A stretch of DNA of 64,000 bases, taken from assembly GCF_004342665.1 (NCBI RefSeq), contig NZ_SMBY01000001.1:472950-536949 (forward strand). Reading direction: 5' to 3'. Below, piece by piece: positions 1 to 9,314 of this stretch. Position numbers and translations under genes: made by a program. Under the pieces are notes generated by a model that made no database searches, had not been told where the DNA came from, and was given only the letters and a program-made list of their open reading frames with translations. Every line of letters begins with the position of its first letter. Position 1 is the stretch's first letter. The DNA is from Samsonia erythrinae. Its GTDB lineage: Bacteria > Pseudomonadota > Gammaproteobacteria > Enterobacterales > Enterobacteriaceae.

Positions 1-75
1 TCAGGTTCGAGCCGAGCGAAGCGAGACAGCAACGCGGCAGCGTTGACCCCGAAGGGGCGAGGCCAAAGGCCGAGT
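1..75. repeat. Cluster of short GC-rich hairpins, probable dispersed intergenic repeat
   Basis: Three small hairpins follow each other: AACGC/GCGTT around GGCA, CCCC/GGGG around GAA, and GGCC/GGCC around AAA, preceded by GAGC-GAAGCGAG-type repetition. Such mini-hairpin strings look like a dispersed non-coding repeat rather than a gene. The left border lies outside the window. The remaining sequence to the start of the first gene at 343 shows no gene or clear regulatory element. Confidence 0.4.
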
Positions 76-342
76 TATCCTGCACGACCCACCATTCTCG
101 CATGATTCCCCATTTAACTTAAATTCACCTGATGCAGCATATTGTGCGTGTCGTGTAGGTGAGATAAAGCCGTCGTCATTCCCGCCGGGGCGCGCTTTGA
201 GGTATATTACCCGCTTTTCATCCACTCATGGCTATACCGCCCTATCTCAAACTGCATATGTGCTGGCTTTATGTTGTCGCATTCTGTTTAGCGGTATTCA
301 TTACTACAGGGAAGTGTGTGTCGCCCTGTTTCGGGAGATGTT

Positions 343-1059
343 ATGGTCGGTCCGTTGATTAATGGTGCTGCTATCCTGATTGGTAGCGGTCTTGGTATTA
401 TTTTGCGTCGTTTTATCCCCCTGCGGTTGCAGGATGGGCTGCCTCCTGCGTTTGCTATGGTGTCGATTGCGATGGGGGTGACGCTGGTAGTTAAAGTCCA
501 ACAGTTGCCTGCGGTGGCGTTGGCTATTGTCATTGGCGTTGCGTTAGGTGAACTGCTGCGTATGGAATCCGGCGTGCAATGGGCGGGGATGATGATCCAG
601 AAGGGATTAAATCGCATCCTGCCTGAGCAAAAGCATCGCTTGCTGCAGGATGTATTTAACCAGAATTTTACCGCGTTAATTGTCCTGTTTTGCGCCAGCG
701 GCACCGGTGTCGTCGGGGCGCTGACGGAAGGGCTAACGGGTGATTATCAACTGCTTATCATTAAATCCGCTTTGGATATTTTCACCGCGCTGATCTTTTC
801 TATCTCGCTTGGCATTGCGGTCATGTCGATTGCCATCCCGCAGATGATTGTCCAGACGCTGTTGTTTTTCTCCGCTAAATTAATCATGCCTTTCATGACG
901 TTGACTACGATGGGCGATTTTTCTGCCTGTGGTGGTATTATCATGATCGCAGTAGGGCTTAGGATTGCGCAGATCAAAGCCTTTGCCGTGGTTAACTTCC
1001 TTCCTGCCTTGATTCTGGTTATCCCCATCTCTCTGTACTGGCACCGCCTGTTTGCCTGA
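343..1059 (+). CDS. DUF554 family inner-membrane protein (YqgA-like)
   Basis: A 238-residue, very hydrophobic protein with several predicted membrane segments, opening with MVGPLINGAAILIGSGLG, the typical N-terminus of DUF554 proteins such as E. coli YqgA. The family is of unknown biochemical function; an integral inner-membrane location is expected. The ATG at 343 is preferred over an upstream GTG at 316 because it has GGGAG seven bases before it and matches the family start. It stands alone, converging on the next gene with a 14-bp gap. It is not part of the E. coli nadA neighbourhood, so it looks like a lineage-specific insertion. Family assignment is confident; role unknown. Confidence 0.85.
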   Translation: MVGPLINGAAILIGSGLGIILRRFIPLRLQDGLPPAFAMVSIAMGVTLVVKVQQLPAVALAIVIGVALGELLRMESGVQWAGMMIQKGLNRILPEQKHRLLQDVFNQNFTALIVLFCASGTGVVGALTEGLTGDYQLLIIKSALDIFTALIFSISLGIAVMSIAIPQMIVQTLLFFSAKLIMPFMTLTTMGDFSACGGIIMIAVGLRIAQIKAFAVVNFLPALILVIPISLYWHRLFA

Positions 1060-1073
1060 CGTGCGGCGTTTGG

Positions 1074-1472
1074 TTAGCGGCTGACGATCTTGAATGCGTC
1101 GCCGCGAAAAGCCTGCATGGCTTCCCGATCGGTAAGCGGCGTATTCTTGCTGCAAACATAAATATGTCTCCCTTTTGGGCTGATGCTTCTGGCCAGCTCA
1201 ATATAGCTGGCAAATTCCACCTGACTGTAGCCCCCTTGGTTCATTTCCATGGCATGAATAATGACGTTATGAGCGGTAAAAAGATCGGTAAAACGCTTAG
1301 GGGCAACGTTGCGGGTGAGCAGCGCCAGTAGCTTCATCGCAGGGATCATCTGTCCCAGTAGCAGGCGAGAGGTAGTAAAAGGCATCTCCGATTTTTCTGT
1401 CACCTCCTGGCCGGTTTTGACATTCCGAACGCTCAGGGTATCGCGATAAATTCTGATATACAGGCTGGCCAT
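1074..1472 (-). CDS. Unrecognised 132-aa protein
   Basis: The gene has a strong Shine-Dalgarno (AAGGAG) before its ATG, which supports real translation. The protein is soluble-looking with no signal peptide or membrane segment and is rich in alternating hydrophobic residues. I do not recognise a family with certainty. The segment from about residue 85 to 120 (IIHAMEMNQ, then SQVEFASYIELAR and HIYVCSKNTPLTDREA) weakly recalls the part of MreB-like actin-fold proteins where a short strand is followed by a helix and a second strand. That resemblance is speculative and no nucleotide-binding motif is visible. It lies between a DUF554 gene and nadA and is transcribed away from nadA. Confidence 0.7.
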   Translation of the reverse strand: MASLYIRIYRDTLSVRNVKTGQEVTEKSEMPFTTSRLLLGQMIPAMKLLALLTRNVAPKRFTDLFTAHNVIIHAMEMNQGGYSQVEFASYIELARSISPKGRHIYVCSKNTPLTDREAMQAFRGDAFKIVSR

Positions 1473-1688
1473 GCCTTTTTTCTCCTTTGTCCCCTTGGGG
1501 AAATCGTACAGAGTTAACGATCCTTACGGCTCTGTTTTAAGCATATTAAACAAAACAGCCGCAAATCTGGAAAAACCCGCGCGACTTTGCGTATTTTTTT
1601 CGGTATTTTGTTTAGGATAAAAAACCTGTTTGCCGACTGTGAATCAGTGTCAGGTATTACAACCCGAGGCGTCATCGTGGAATCTATA

Positions 1689-2750
1689 ATGCGTATTCGT
1701 TTTGATAGCAATGAGGCTATTTACCCTTTTCCGCCGAAGCCCAGACCTTTATCGGCTGATACAAAACAGTACTATCGTAGCAGGATTAAAACGCTGCTAC
1801 GGGAAAAAAATGCCGTTATGGTCGCCCATTACTACACCGATCCTGACATTCAGGCTCTGGCGGAAGAAACGGGCGGCTGTGTCGCGGATTCGTTGGAAAT
1901 GGCTCGGTTTGGCAGCAGCCATACGGCGTCTACGCTACTGGTCGCGGGCGTGCGCTTTATGGGGGAAACGGCCAAGATCCTTAATCCGGAAAAAACGATC
2001 CTGATGCCTACATTAGAGGCGGAATGTTCGCTTGATCTTGGTTGTCCTGCCGATGAATTCAGCCGTTTTTGCGATGCGCACCCGGATCGGACGGTGGTGG
2101 TATATGCCAATACGTCTGCGGCGGTAAAAGCGCGCGCTGATTGGGTTGTCACTTCCAGTATTGCGGTTGAGCTGATCGACCATCTTGACAGTCTGGGGGA
2201 GAAAATAATCTGGGCACCGGATCGCCATCTGGGACACTATGTGCAGAAGCAAACGGGGGCTGATGTATTGTGCTGGCAAGGCGCCTGCATTGTTCATGAT
2301 GAATTTAAAACGCAGGCGCTAAAGCGTATGAAAATGCTTTATCCCAATGCGGCAATTCTGGTTCACCCGGAATCGCCGCAAAGCGTGGTAGACATGGCTG
2401 ATGCGGTAGGATCAACCAGCCAGCTGATTCAGGCCGCGAAGACGCTGCCGCAGCGTGAGCTGATCGTGGCGACCGATCGCGGCATTTTCTACAAAATGCA
2501 GCAGGCCTGCCCGGAGAAGACATTGCTGGAAGCGCCGACCGCGGGAGAAGGCGCGACCTGCCGCAGTTGCGCCCACTGTCCGTGGATGGCGATGAATGGG
2601 TTAGAGGCCATTGCTAACGCACTGGAGCAGGGGGGAAGCGCGCACGAGATCCATGTTGATGCCGCTCTGCGAGAGGGGGCGCTAATTCCGCTCAACCGGA
2701 TGCTGGATTTTGCCGCAGCATTCAACGTTCGTGTGAAAGGGAATGCCTGA
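1689..2750 (+). CDS. nadA: Quinolinate synthase NadA
   Basis: NadA condenses iminoaspartate with dihydroxyacetone phosphate to quinolinate in de novo NAD synthesis, using a 4Fe-4S cluster in the cytoplasm. The 353-residue product has the family hallmarks: YPFPPKP near the start, [19 protein letters not shown], and the C-terminal [13 protein letters not shown] with cluster cysteines; similarity to E. coli NadA (347 aa) extends over the whole length. The ATG at 1689 matches the E. coli N-terminus. A GTG at 1677 (four codons upstream) has the better Shine-Dalgarno (GAGG, 1666-1669), so translation may start there. pnuC follows by 50 bp and probably forms an operon. An imperfect palindrome TGTTTT-N8-TAAACA at 1533-1552 resembles a NadR box but its spacing is two bases too long. 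Confidence 0.97.
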   Translation: MRIRFDSNEAIYPFPPKPRPLSADTKQYYRSRIKTLLREKNAVMVAHYYTDPDIQALAEETGGCVADSLEMARFGSSHTASTLLVAGVRFMGETAKILNPEKTILMPTLEAECSLDLGCPADEFSRFCDAHPDRTVVVYANTSAAVKARADWVVTSSIAVELIDHLDSLGEKIIWAPDRHLGHYVQKQTGADVLCWQGACIVHDEFKTQALKRMKMLYPNAAILVHPESPQSVVDMADAVGSTSQLIQAAKTLPQRELIVATDRGIFYKMQQACPEKTLLEAPTAGEGATCRSCAHCPWMAMNGLEAIANALEQGGSAHEIHVDAALREGALIPLNRMLDFAAAFNVRVKGNA

Positions 2751-2800
2751 TAAAGGTTATCTGGCATCATAATAAACATTGATGAAGACAGGGTGGCGTA

Positions 2801-3526
2801 ATGGATTTTTTTAGTACCAGTAATATGTTGATTCATATTCCTTTAGGAGAAGGGGGATACGATCTCTCCTGGATTGAGGCCATTGGTACGCTATTTGGCC
2901 TGCTGTGCATCTGGTTAGCGAGTCAGGAAAAAACCATCAACTATCTGTTTGGGTTGATTAACGTCACGCTGTTTGCCGTGATATTTTTTCAAATTCAACT
3001 GTATGCCAGCCTGTTGCTGCAAATTTTCTTCTTTGCCGCCAATATTTACGGCTGGTATGCCTGGACGCGCAAGACGGATACGCAGGAAGTGGAGCTACGT
3101 ATCCGTTGGCTCCCGGTGCGGAAACTGATTGCCTGGTCGGTGGCGAGCGTTGTTGCGATTGGCCTGATGACGTTCTATATCGACGCGGTGTTTGCCGTGC
3201 TGACGCGTATCGCTGTTTCCGGCATGCAGGGGCTCGGGCTGTCGGTACAGATGCCGACTCTTCAGCCGGATGCGTTTCCGTTTTGGGATTCCACCATGAT
3301 GGTGTTGTCGATCGTGGCAATGCTGCTGATGACGCGCAAATACGTTGAGAACTGGCTATTGTGGGTGGTGATTGATGTGATCAGCGTGGTCATCTTTGCT
3401 TATCAGGGCGTCTATGCGATGGCGGTTGAATACGCCGTTCTGACGCTGATTGCCCTGAACGGCTCCTGGCTGTGGATTAAGAGCGCGCAGGAAAATCGTG
3501 TCGAGACTGTGTCAAACGGCGTGTAA
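2801..3526 (+). CDS. pnuC: Nicotinamide riboside transporter PnuC
   Basis: PnuC is the inner-membrane facilitator for nicotinamide riboside and feeds the NAD salvage route. The 241-residue protein has the family length, about seven hydrophobic segments, and typical stretches such as GGYDLSWIEAIGTL, FFQIQLYASLLLQ, NIYGWYAW and QPDAFPFWDS, closely matching E. coli PnuC throughout. It starts at an ATG with AGGG upstream. Position directly after nadA reproduces the E. coli nadA-pnuC operon, where NadR controls both genes, so shared regulation is likely. Confidence 0.96.
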   Translation: MDFFSTSNMLIHIPLGEGGYDLSWIEAIGTLFGLLCIWLASQEKTINYLFGLINVTLFAVIFFQIQLYASLLLQIFFFAANIYGWYAWTRKTDTQEVELRIRWLPVRKLIAWSVASVVAIGLMTFYIDAVFAVLTRIAVSGMQGLGLSVQMPTLQPDAFPFWDSTMMVLSIVAMLLMTRKYVENWLLWVVIDVISVVIFAYQGVYAMAVEYAVLTLIALNGSWLWIKSAQENRVETVSNGV

Positions 3527-3536
3527 TCTGATTTTT

Positions 3537-4484
3537 TTAATGCTTGTGGTGATGGCATCCTGCCCCTTGTATCGCTGGATGGTTTTCCTGATGATGAAAT
3601 GAGCAGTGTCCATCATCACAGCGTTGATACTCCATCTGAATGGTCGCATGAGCGATCTGGTAATTTTTCAATAAATATTCCTGAATACGCTTCAACAGTG
3701 CATCGTGATCGTGAGGCGGCACGACCTGGGCGTGTAGCGTCATCATAGGTTTTTCGCCAACCTGCCACAGGTGTACATGATGGATATTTCTGATTTCAGG
3801 TATGTTCAGCGTCAGATCTTTCTGGAGTACCTCGACGCTGAACTGATTCGGCGTTCCTTCCAGCAGTTCGTGAATGCTCTCTTTCAACAGCGCCCACGCA
3901 CTGCGCAATACCAGACAAGAAACCAGAATAGAGAGGATCGGATCAATCGGCGTCCAGTTGGTGTAAAGGATGATAACGGCGGCAATAATGGCGCCAACGG
4001 AGCCTAGCAGGTCTCCCAGAACATGCAGCGCGGCCGCACGGACGTTAATATTTTTTTCTTCGCTGCCGTGGTGTAACAGCCAAAATGCGGTGATGTTCGC
4101 CAGCAACCCGGCAACGGCGATAAGCAGCATGGGGAAGCCGGCAACGGGCTGAGGATCGTAAAAGCGTTGAATCGCTTCCCAGAAGATAAAGGCAGTCAGC
4201 ACAATCAGCGTTAGCGCGTTTACAAACGCGGCGAGCGTGGTGAGTCGCAAATAGCCGAATGTGTGACGTGCGTTAGGCTTTCGTCGTGCAAAACGCACGG
4301 CGACGAGCGCGACGAACAGGGCGGCGGCATCCGTCAACATATGGCCTGCATCTGCGAGCAGGGCGAGAGAGCCGGAAAGCAGCCCGCCAATGACCTCAGC
4401 CACCATAAAGGCGGCGGTGATAATGAAGGCGGCCATCAAGCGCTTACTGTCGCCTGATCCCGAGTGGCTGTGGTTATGTGCCAT
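3537..4484 (-). CDS. zitB: Zinc efflux transporter ZitB (CDF family)
   Basis: A cation-diffusion-facilitator protein of 315 residues that exports Zn2+ in exchange for protons at the inner membrane. The histidine-rich N-terminus (MAHNHSHSG) and C-terminus (ending HHHKH) bind metal; the ADAGHMLTD and HVLGDLLGS motifs in membrane segments 2 and 5 provide the intramembrane zinc site. Six membrane segments and the cytoplasmic CDF domain ([21 protein letters not shown]) are visible. It is convergent with pnuC, ten bases apart. E. coli carries ybgS between zitB and aroG; it is absent here. Confidence 0.95.
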   Translation of the reverse strand: MAHNHSHSGSGDSKRLMAAFIITAAFMVAEVIGGLLSGSLALLADAGHMLTDAAALFVALVAVRFARRKPNARHTFGYLRLTTLAAFVNALTLIVLTAFIFWEAIQRFYDPQPVAGFPMLLIAVAGLLANITAFWLLHHGSEEKNINVRAAALHVLGDLLGSVGAIIAAVIILYTNWTPIDPILSILVSCLVLRSAWALLKESIHELLEGTPNQFSVEVLQKDLTLNIPEIRNIHHVHLWQVGEKPMMTLHAQVVPPHDHDALLKRIQEYLLKNYQIAHATIQMEYQRCDDGHCSFHHQENHPAIQGAGCHHHKH

Positions 4485-4744
4485 AGAATCGTCCTGAGTT
4501 TGCGGTTATATCCCCGGGGCTGAAACCCACAGAGTGTCGTTGTGGTGGTGAAAATAGGACGTATACGCGATCTGAGAGCATTTGATCGCGTAAATCCTAC
4601 AGATTTCAGCGCCCCGACGACACCAGCTTGACATATAATAACCAATCTTCAAGATGAAACATCTTATATCTTAAGCTGCCTGCCCCGGCGTGGTGGCGCG
4701 TATTGGATGGCTTTACCTACCGTTTCGAACCGATGGATCTATTT

Positions 4745-5800
4745 ATGAATTATCAAAATGACGATTTAAGAATTAAAGAGATTAATGAGCTTTTGCCGCC
4801 TGTTGCTTTGTTGGAAAAATTTCCAGCCACGGAGAAGGCTGCGGAAACGGTATCGTTCGCACGTACGGCTATCCATAAAATTCTTAATGGTAATGATGAT
4901 CGCCTGCTGGTCGTGATTGGCCCTTGCTCGATCCACGACACAAAAGCGGCGAAAGACTATGCGACGCGCCTGCTGGCGATGCGGAACGAATTAAGTGACG
5001 ATCTGGAAGTGGTGATGCGGGTTTATTTTGAAAAACCACGCACGACGGTAGGCTGGAAAGGACTGATCAACGACCCGCATATGGATAATAGCTTCCAGAT
5101 TAATGACGGCCTGCGTATTGCGCGCCAGCTGTTGCTGGAAATCAATGATATTGGGATGCCGGCAGCGGGTGAATTTCTGGATATGATTACCCCGCAATAT
5201 GTGGCGGATCTGATGAGCTGGGGGGCTATTGGCGCACGTACTACCGAATCTCAGGTACACCGTGAGCTGGCGTCCGGCTTATCTTGCCCGGTGGGGTTCA
5301 AAAACGGCACTGATGGCACCATCAAGGTCGCGATTGATGCGATCAACGCAGCCAGCGCGCCGCACTGCTTCCTGTCCGTCACCAAATGGGGCCATTCGGC
5401 TATCGTGAACACCAGCGGTAACAATGATTGCCATATTATTCTGCGCGGTGGGAAAACCCCGAACTACAGCGCCGAGCATGTGAAAGAGGTTAAGGCCGGT
5501 CTGGAAAAAGCGGGTCTGGCGCCGCAGGTGATGATCGATTTCAGCCATGCGAACAGCAGTAAACAGTTCAAAAAGCAGATGGATGTTTGCACTGATGTCT
5601 GTGGGCAGGTTGCACGGGGCGAAAAAGCGATCATGGGCGTAATGGTGGAAAGCCATCTGGTTGAAGGAAACCAGAGTCTGGGCGGCAGCGAGCCGCTGGT
5701 TTATGGCCGCAGCATTACCGATGCCTGTATTGGTTGGGAAGATACGGAATCTCTGCTGCGCCAGTTAGCGTCTGCGGTACGCGAGCGCCGTAGTCAGTGA
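4745..5800 (+). CDS. aroG: Phospho-2-dehydro-3-deoxyheptonate aldolase, AroG type
   Basis: AroG joins phosphoenolpyruvate and erythrose 4-phosphate to DAHP, the first step of the shikimate pathway; this isozyme is normally inhibited by phenylalanine. The 351-residue protein starts MNYQNDDLRIKEINELLPPV, nearly identical to E. coli AroG, and carries VIGPCSIHD, the GAIGARTTESQ substrate loop and VGFKNGTDG. The upstream in-frame extension is rejected because the ATG at 4745 gives the exact family start. A TATAAT at 4634-4639 could be the -10 element, but its -35 is weak and I do not see a convincing TyrR box. It shares a bidirectional terminator with gpmA. Confidence 0.96.
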   Translation: MNYQNDDLRIKEINELLPPVALLEKFPATEKAAETVSFARTAIHKILNGNDDRLLVVIGPCSIHDTKAAKDYATRLLAMRNELSDDLEVVMRVYFEKPRTTVGWKGLINDPHMDNSFQINDGLRIARQLLLEINDIGMPAAGEFLDMITPQYVADLMSWGAIGARTTESQVHRELASGLSCPVGFKNGTDGTIKVAIDAINAASAPHCFLSVTKWGHSAIVNTSGNNDCHIILRGGKTPNYSAEHVKEVKAGLEKAGLAPQVMIDFSHANSSKQFKKQMDVCTDVCGQVARGEKAIMGVMVESHLVEGNQSLGGSEPLVYGRSITDACIGWEDTESLLRQLASAVRERRSQ

Positions 5801-5863
5801 CATCATTGGCGGCATAAAAACGCAGAGAGCGTTTGCGGCGGCCCGACGAACAGCATGCGATAA

Positions 5864-5887
5864 AAAACCCGGCCTGAGCCGGGTTTT
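5864..5887. terminator. Bidirectional Rho-independent terminator between aroG and gpmA
   Basis: A 10-bp perfect stem AAAACCCGGC / GCCGGGTTTT with loop CTGA. The A-run on the left and T-run on the right allow termination in both directions, matching the convergent aroG and gpmA. Confidence 0.9.
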
Positions 5888-5903
5888 CTCATGCAGCGGT
5901 AAA

Positions 5904-6656
5904 TTATTTGGCTTTACCCTGATTTGCGACCGCAGCAGCTTTCGCGGCGATCTCATCCGCGTTGCCCAGATAGTAACGCTTGATAGGTTTGAAATTCTCA
6001 TCGAACTCATACACCAACGGTACGCCAGTCGGGATGTTCAGTTCCAGAATCTCTTCTTCGCTCATGTTGTCCAGATATTTCACCAGCGCACGCAGTGAAT
6101 TACCGTGAGCCGCGATGATCACGCGCTCGCCGCTTTTGATGCGTGGCAGGATGGTTTCATTCCAGTAAGGAACGACACGATCGATGGTCAACGCCAGACT
6201 TTCAGTCAGCGGCAGCTCTTTGTCGCTCAGCGAGGCGTAACGCGGATCGTGCCCAGGGAAACGCTCGTCATCACGAGTCAGTTCCGGCGGCGTAATCGCA
6301 AAACCACGACGCCATTGCTTAACCTGATCGTCGCCGTATTTCTCGGCGGTTTCAGCTTTGTTCAGACCCTGCAATGCACCATAATGGCGCTCATTCAGCT
6401 TCCAGGATTTCTCGACCGGCAGCCAGGCCTGATCCAGCTCGTCCAGTATATTCCACAGTGTATGAATGGCGCGTTTCAGTACGGAGGTATAAGCGAAGTC
6501 AAAGGAGAAACCTTCGTCTTTTAGTAGCTTACCTGCGGCTTTGGCTTCTGAACGGCCTTTGTCGGACAGATCGACATCGTACCAGCCTGTGAAGCGGTTT
6601 TCTTTGTTCCACTGGCTCTCACCGTGTCTTACCAGTACCAGCTTAGTTACAGCCAT
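5904..6656 (-). CDS. gpmA: 2,3-bisphosphoglycerate-dependent phosphoglycerate mutase
   Basis: GpmA interconverts 3- and 2-phosphoglycerate in glycolysis. The 250-residue protein has the [12 protein letters not shown] phosphohistidine motif near residue 10, the [10 protein letters not shown] segment and the second catalytic histidine in [13 protein letters not shown], giving the full dPGM fold. The start at 6656 has AAGGAG upstream and the family N-terminus [12 protein letters not shown]; longer in-frame starts lack support. A promoter lies just upstream. Confidence 0.97.
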   Translation of the reverse strand: MAVTKLVLVRHGESQWNKENRFTGWYDVDLSDKGRSEAKAAGKLLKDEGFSFDFAYTSVLKRAIHTLWNILDELDQAWLPVEKSWKLNERHYGALQGLNKAETAEKYGDDQVKQWRRGFAITPPELTRDDERFPGHDPRYASLSDKELPLTESLALTIDRVVPYWNETILPRIKSGERVIIAAHGNSLRALVKYLDNMSEEEILELNIPTGVPLVYEFDENFKPIKRYYLGNADEIAAKAAAVANQGKAK

Positions 6657-6701
6657 CGCTAAACTCCTTTCTATCCTAAGATTTCTGTGATAACTGACTT
6701 C

Positions 6702-6731
6702 ATTATAGGGGTGGAGAACGGTTATCGGCAA
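6702..6731 (-). promoter_or_regulatory. Candidate sigma70 promoter of gpmA
   Basis: On the minus strand a perfect TATAAT (6702-6707) is preceded at 18 bp by TTGCCG (6726-6731). It lies about 45-75 bp upstream of the gpmA start. Good -10, partial -35. Confidence 0.5.
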
Positions 6732-6907
6732 TCGATAGTCGTTGGCTGGCGTGATTTATCCGCAGGTTATTTGCGCAAAATCACGCTCAAGCTTTACCGT
6801 TTCAGCAAACCGGAATTCGCCTTATCCAATTGCGACGGTCGCTTTGTGCTCAGCTCGTTGCGTTTGTGCGGCTTGCCTTAATGACCGGGGGAGTCGCTAT
6901 ACCCATT

Positions 6908-7984
6908 TTATCGGGAGAACGATGTTTCGTTGTGTGGTTTCTGTACGAGAAACTGGTACGTGGTATCCGAGCGATAAACTTCACCCGGTTTCAGCCAGCA
7001 GTCGGGTTGCGGCCATTCGGGGTGATTCGGGCTGTCCGGCAGAAACTCACTCTCCAGTGCGACGCCTGCGTAGTTCTCATACTGGCCGCCGTCTCGTGAG
7101 GGCGTCCCGGCCAGAAAATTGCCGCTATAGAGCTGCAAGGCGGGGGCGTTGGTAAAGACGCTCATCAGCACACGACCGTCGGATGACCATAAATTGGCGG
7201 CCGGATTTTCGCTGGAACCGCAGATCCGGTGCACTAAGTAAGCGTGATCGTAGCCGCCGACGGCCATTTGGTCACCGTCACGCAGGAAATCCTCTTCCAG
7301 TGTTTTCGGTCGGCGGAAGTCCATACCGGTACCGCCGACCTGCGTCAGGCCGGCGTTGGGAATGCCCGAACTATCGACCGGTAAATAAGCGTCGGCAAAC
7401 AATTGCAACTGATGTTTACGCACGTCGGTCTGTCCGCCATCAAGATTGAAATAGGCATGGTTGGTCAGGCAGACGGGACATGCTTTTTCCACCGTGGCCT
7501 GATAGCTAATCTCTAACGAATTATGCTCGGTCAGGGTATAGGTCGCCTGCACGTTGAGGTGGCCCGGGAAGCCCTGATCGCCATCCGGCGAATGCAACTG
7601 GTAAGTCACCTGCATAGCGTCTTTGCTGATAATGCGCCAGCGCCGGGCGTGGAAACCTTCCGGGCCGCCGTGTAACTGATGTTCACCCTGATTGGCAGCC
7701 AGATAAAAGGTTTGAGCGTCGTGACTGAATGTCGCCTTGGCGATGCGATTAGCATAGCGGCCAATAGATGCGCCGAGATACGCCCCCTGCTGTGGATATT
7801 GAACCGGCGATGCACAGCCTAACAGGACTTCTCGTACTTCGCCTTTTAGCAGGGGAAGTTCACAGGAAATCCAGGTTGCTCCCCAGTCCATAAGGCATAC
7901 GCGCATACCGGCCTGATTCTGTAGCGTCGTTAATTGAAACGGCTGGCCGTCTGGCGCCAACGCACTCAGTTTTTCATTCAACAT
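6908..7984 (-). CDS. galM: Aldose 1-epimerase (mutarotase) GalM
   Basis: GalM interconverts the alpha and beta anomers of galactose and glucose, the entry step of the Leloir pathway. The 358-residue protein shows GRYANRIAKA, a QLHGGPEGFH motif with a catalytic histidine, TNHAYFNL with the second histidine, and a C-terminal ALESEFLPDSPN carrying the catalytic glutamate. It starts 116 bp downstream of galE on the same strand. In E. coli galT and galK separate these two genes; here they are absent, so GalM works without a local galactokinase. Confidence 0.94.
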   Translation of the reverse strand: MLNEKLSALAPDGQPFQLTTLQNQAGMRVCLMDWGATWISCELPLLKGEVREVLLGCASPVQYPQQGAYLGASIGRYANRIAKATFSHDAQTFYLAANQGEHQLHGGPEGFHARRWRIISKDAMQVTYQLHSPDGDQGFPGHLNVQATYTLTEHNSLEISYQATVEKACPVCLTNHAYFNLDGGQTDVRKHQLQLFADAYLPVDSSGIPNAGLTQVGGTGMDFRRPKTLEEDFLRDGDQMAVGGYDHAYLVHRICGSSENPAANLWSSDGRVLMSVFTNAPALQLYSGNFLAGTPSRDGGQYENYAGVALESEFLPDSPNHPEWPQPDCWLKPGEVYRSDTTYQFLVQKPHNETSFSR

Positions 7985-8100
7985 GATTTGCTCCTGTTAG
8001 CGCCTGACACACCACGAAAAGGTTGGCCGTTATGTTTCACGCCGGGGGCAGACCGTAGCAATAACTCTGCGCTGCCCATTGCTCGACGTGAGATACGCCA

Positions 8101-9117
8101 CTATTCCGGATACCCATTGGGGTGGTTGGATTGCCAGCGCCAGGTGTCCTGCGCCATTTCCTGTAGTGAACGCGTGACTCTCCAGTCAAGATCTTTTGCC
8201 GCACGTTCGGCATCAGCCCAGTAAGCGGCTAAATCGCCCTGACGACGCGGAGCAAAATGGTAAGCCACCGGTTTGCCGCAGGCCTGACTAAAGGCTTCGA
8301 CGACCTGTAACACACTGTAGCCTACGCCAGCCCCGAGATTATAAATATGCACGCCGGCACAATTTTGCAGGGCATTCATGGCGGCGATGTGCCCATCGGC
8401 CAGATCGACTACGTGGATATAGTCCCGCACGCCAGTACCGTCAACGGTGGGATAGTCATTACCAAAGATGGCCAGCGTGTCGCGACGCCCTACAGCAACC
8501 TGGGCGATATATGGCATCAGATTATTGGGCACACCCTGCGGATCTTCCCCCATTTCACCTGATGGATGCGCGCCAACCGGGTTGAAATAGCGCAGCAGCG
8601 CAATGCTCCATTCCGGCTCGGCATGTTGTAAATCTTGCAGAATCTGCTCAACCATCAGTTTGCTGCGGCCATAAGGGCTGGCAGGGTGCCCCGTCGGAAA
8701 ACTTTCCTGATAAGGTATCTGGGGTTGATCGCCGTAGACGGTGGCCGAGGAGCTGAAAATCAGATTATTAACACCCGATTTCTTCATCGCTTCAACCAGC
8801 GTCAGCGTGCCGTAGACGTTATTATCGTAATAGCTGATGGGTTCCCGAACCGATTCTCCCACGGCTTTTAATCCTGCAAAGTGGATGACCGAATCAATGG
8901 CGTGCTTAGCGAAAATGTCGTCCAACAGTGCGCTGTCGCGAATATCTCCCTGATAAAAAACGGGTGTTTTACCGGTTAAACGCGCAATGGTTTTCACGAC
9001 GCTGGCCTTACTGTTGCACAGGTTATCCAGAATGATGGGGGTATGTCCGGCGCTTAATAACTGTACACATGTGTGACTGCCTATGTAACCGCTACCACCT
9101 GTGACAAGAACGTTCAT
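8101..9117 (-). CDS. galE: UDP-glucose 4-epimerase GalE (housekeeping copy)
   Basis: GalE interconverts UDP-glucose and UDP-galactose with bound NAD. The 338-residue extended SDR has the Rossmann GGSGYIGSH motif at residues 7-15, FSSSATVYG, and the catalytic pair Tyr149-x3-Lys153 in SPYGRSK. Residue 299 is tyrosine (AAYWAD), as in E. coli, which favours non-acetylated substrates. It lies at the gal position next to modF and is transcribed toward galM. A second galE at 51746 differs at exactly residue 299. Confidence 0.96.
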   Translation of the reverse strand: MNVLVTGGSGYIGSHTCVQLLSAGHTPIILDNLCNSKASVVKTIARLTGKTPVFYQGDIRDSALLDDIFAKHAIDSVIHFAGLKAVGESVREPISYYDNNVYGTLTLVEAMKKSGVNNLIFSSSATVYGDQPQIPYQESFPTGHPASPYGRSKLMVEQILQDLQHAEPEWSIALLRYFNPVGAHPSGEMGEDPQGVPNNLMPYIAQVAVGRRDTLAIFGNDYPTVDGTGVRDYIHVVDLADGHIAAMNALQNCAGVHIYNLGAGVGYSVLQVVEAFSQACGKPVAYHFAPRRQGDLAAYWADAERAAKDLDWRVTRSLQEMAQDTWRWQSNHPNGYPE

Positions 9118-9314
9118 AATAACCTCTGTCTATCATGATTTTGCAAAATAACATGGTTGTACGCTGAAAAATGCGCAATGGCGAAAATCAGCGCCCTGTT
9201 ATTAATGATTGTTTGCCTGTAAATCCAACACAGCGTAGGTAGAAATGCAAGGTCACATACATTTCTACCCGGCATTTTACCCCGTGGTAGCGTTATCATC
9301 CTTACTTTCAGGAT

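Noticed and set aside
1-225. 74-codon minus-strand reading frame at the left edge
   Set aside because: Its C-terminal third is the translated mini-hairpin repeat, no ribosome site or family resemblance was seen, and composition is atypical for a protein.
1533-1552. NadR box upstream of nadA
   Set aside because: TGTTTT-N8-TAAACA is suggestive, but the half-site spacing is two bases longer than the usual NadR box and one half is imperfect; kept only as a remark.
7985-8100. Remnant of galK or galT between galE and galM
   Set aside because: Translations of the relevant frames in the 116-bp gap show no motif of either protein.
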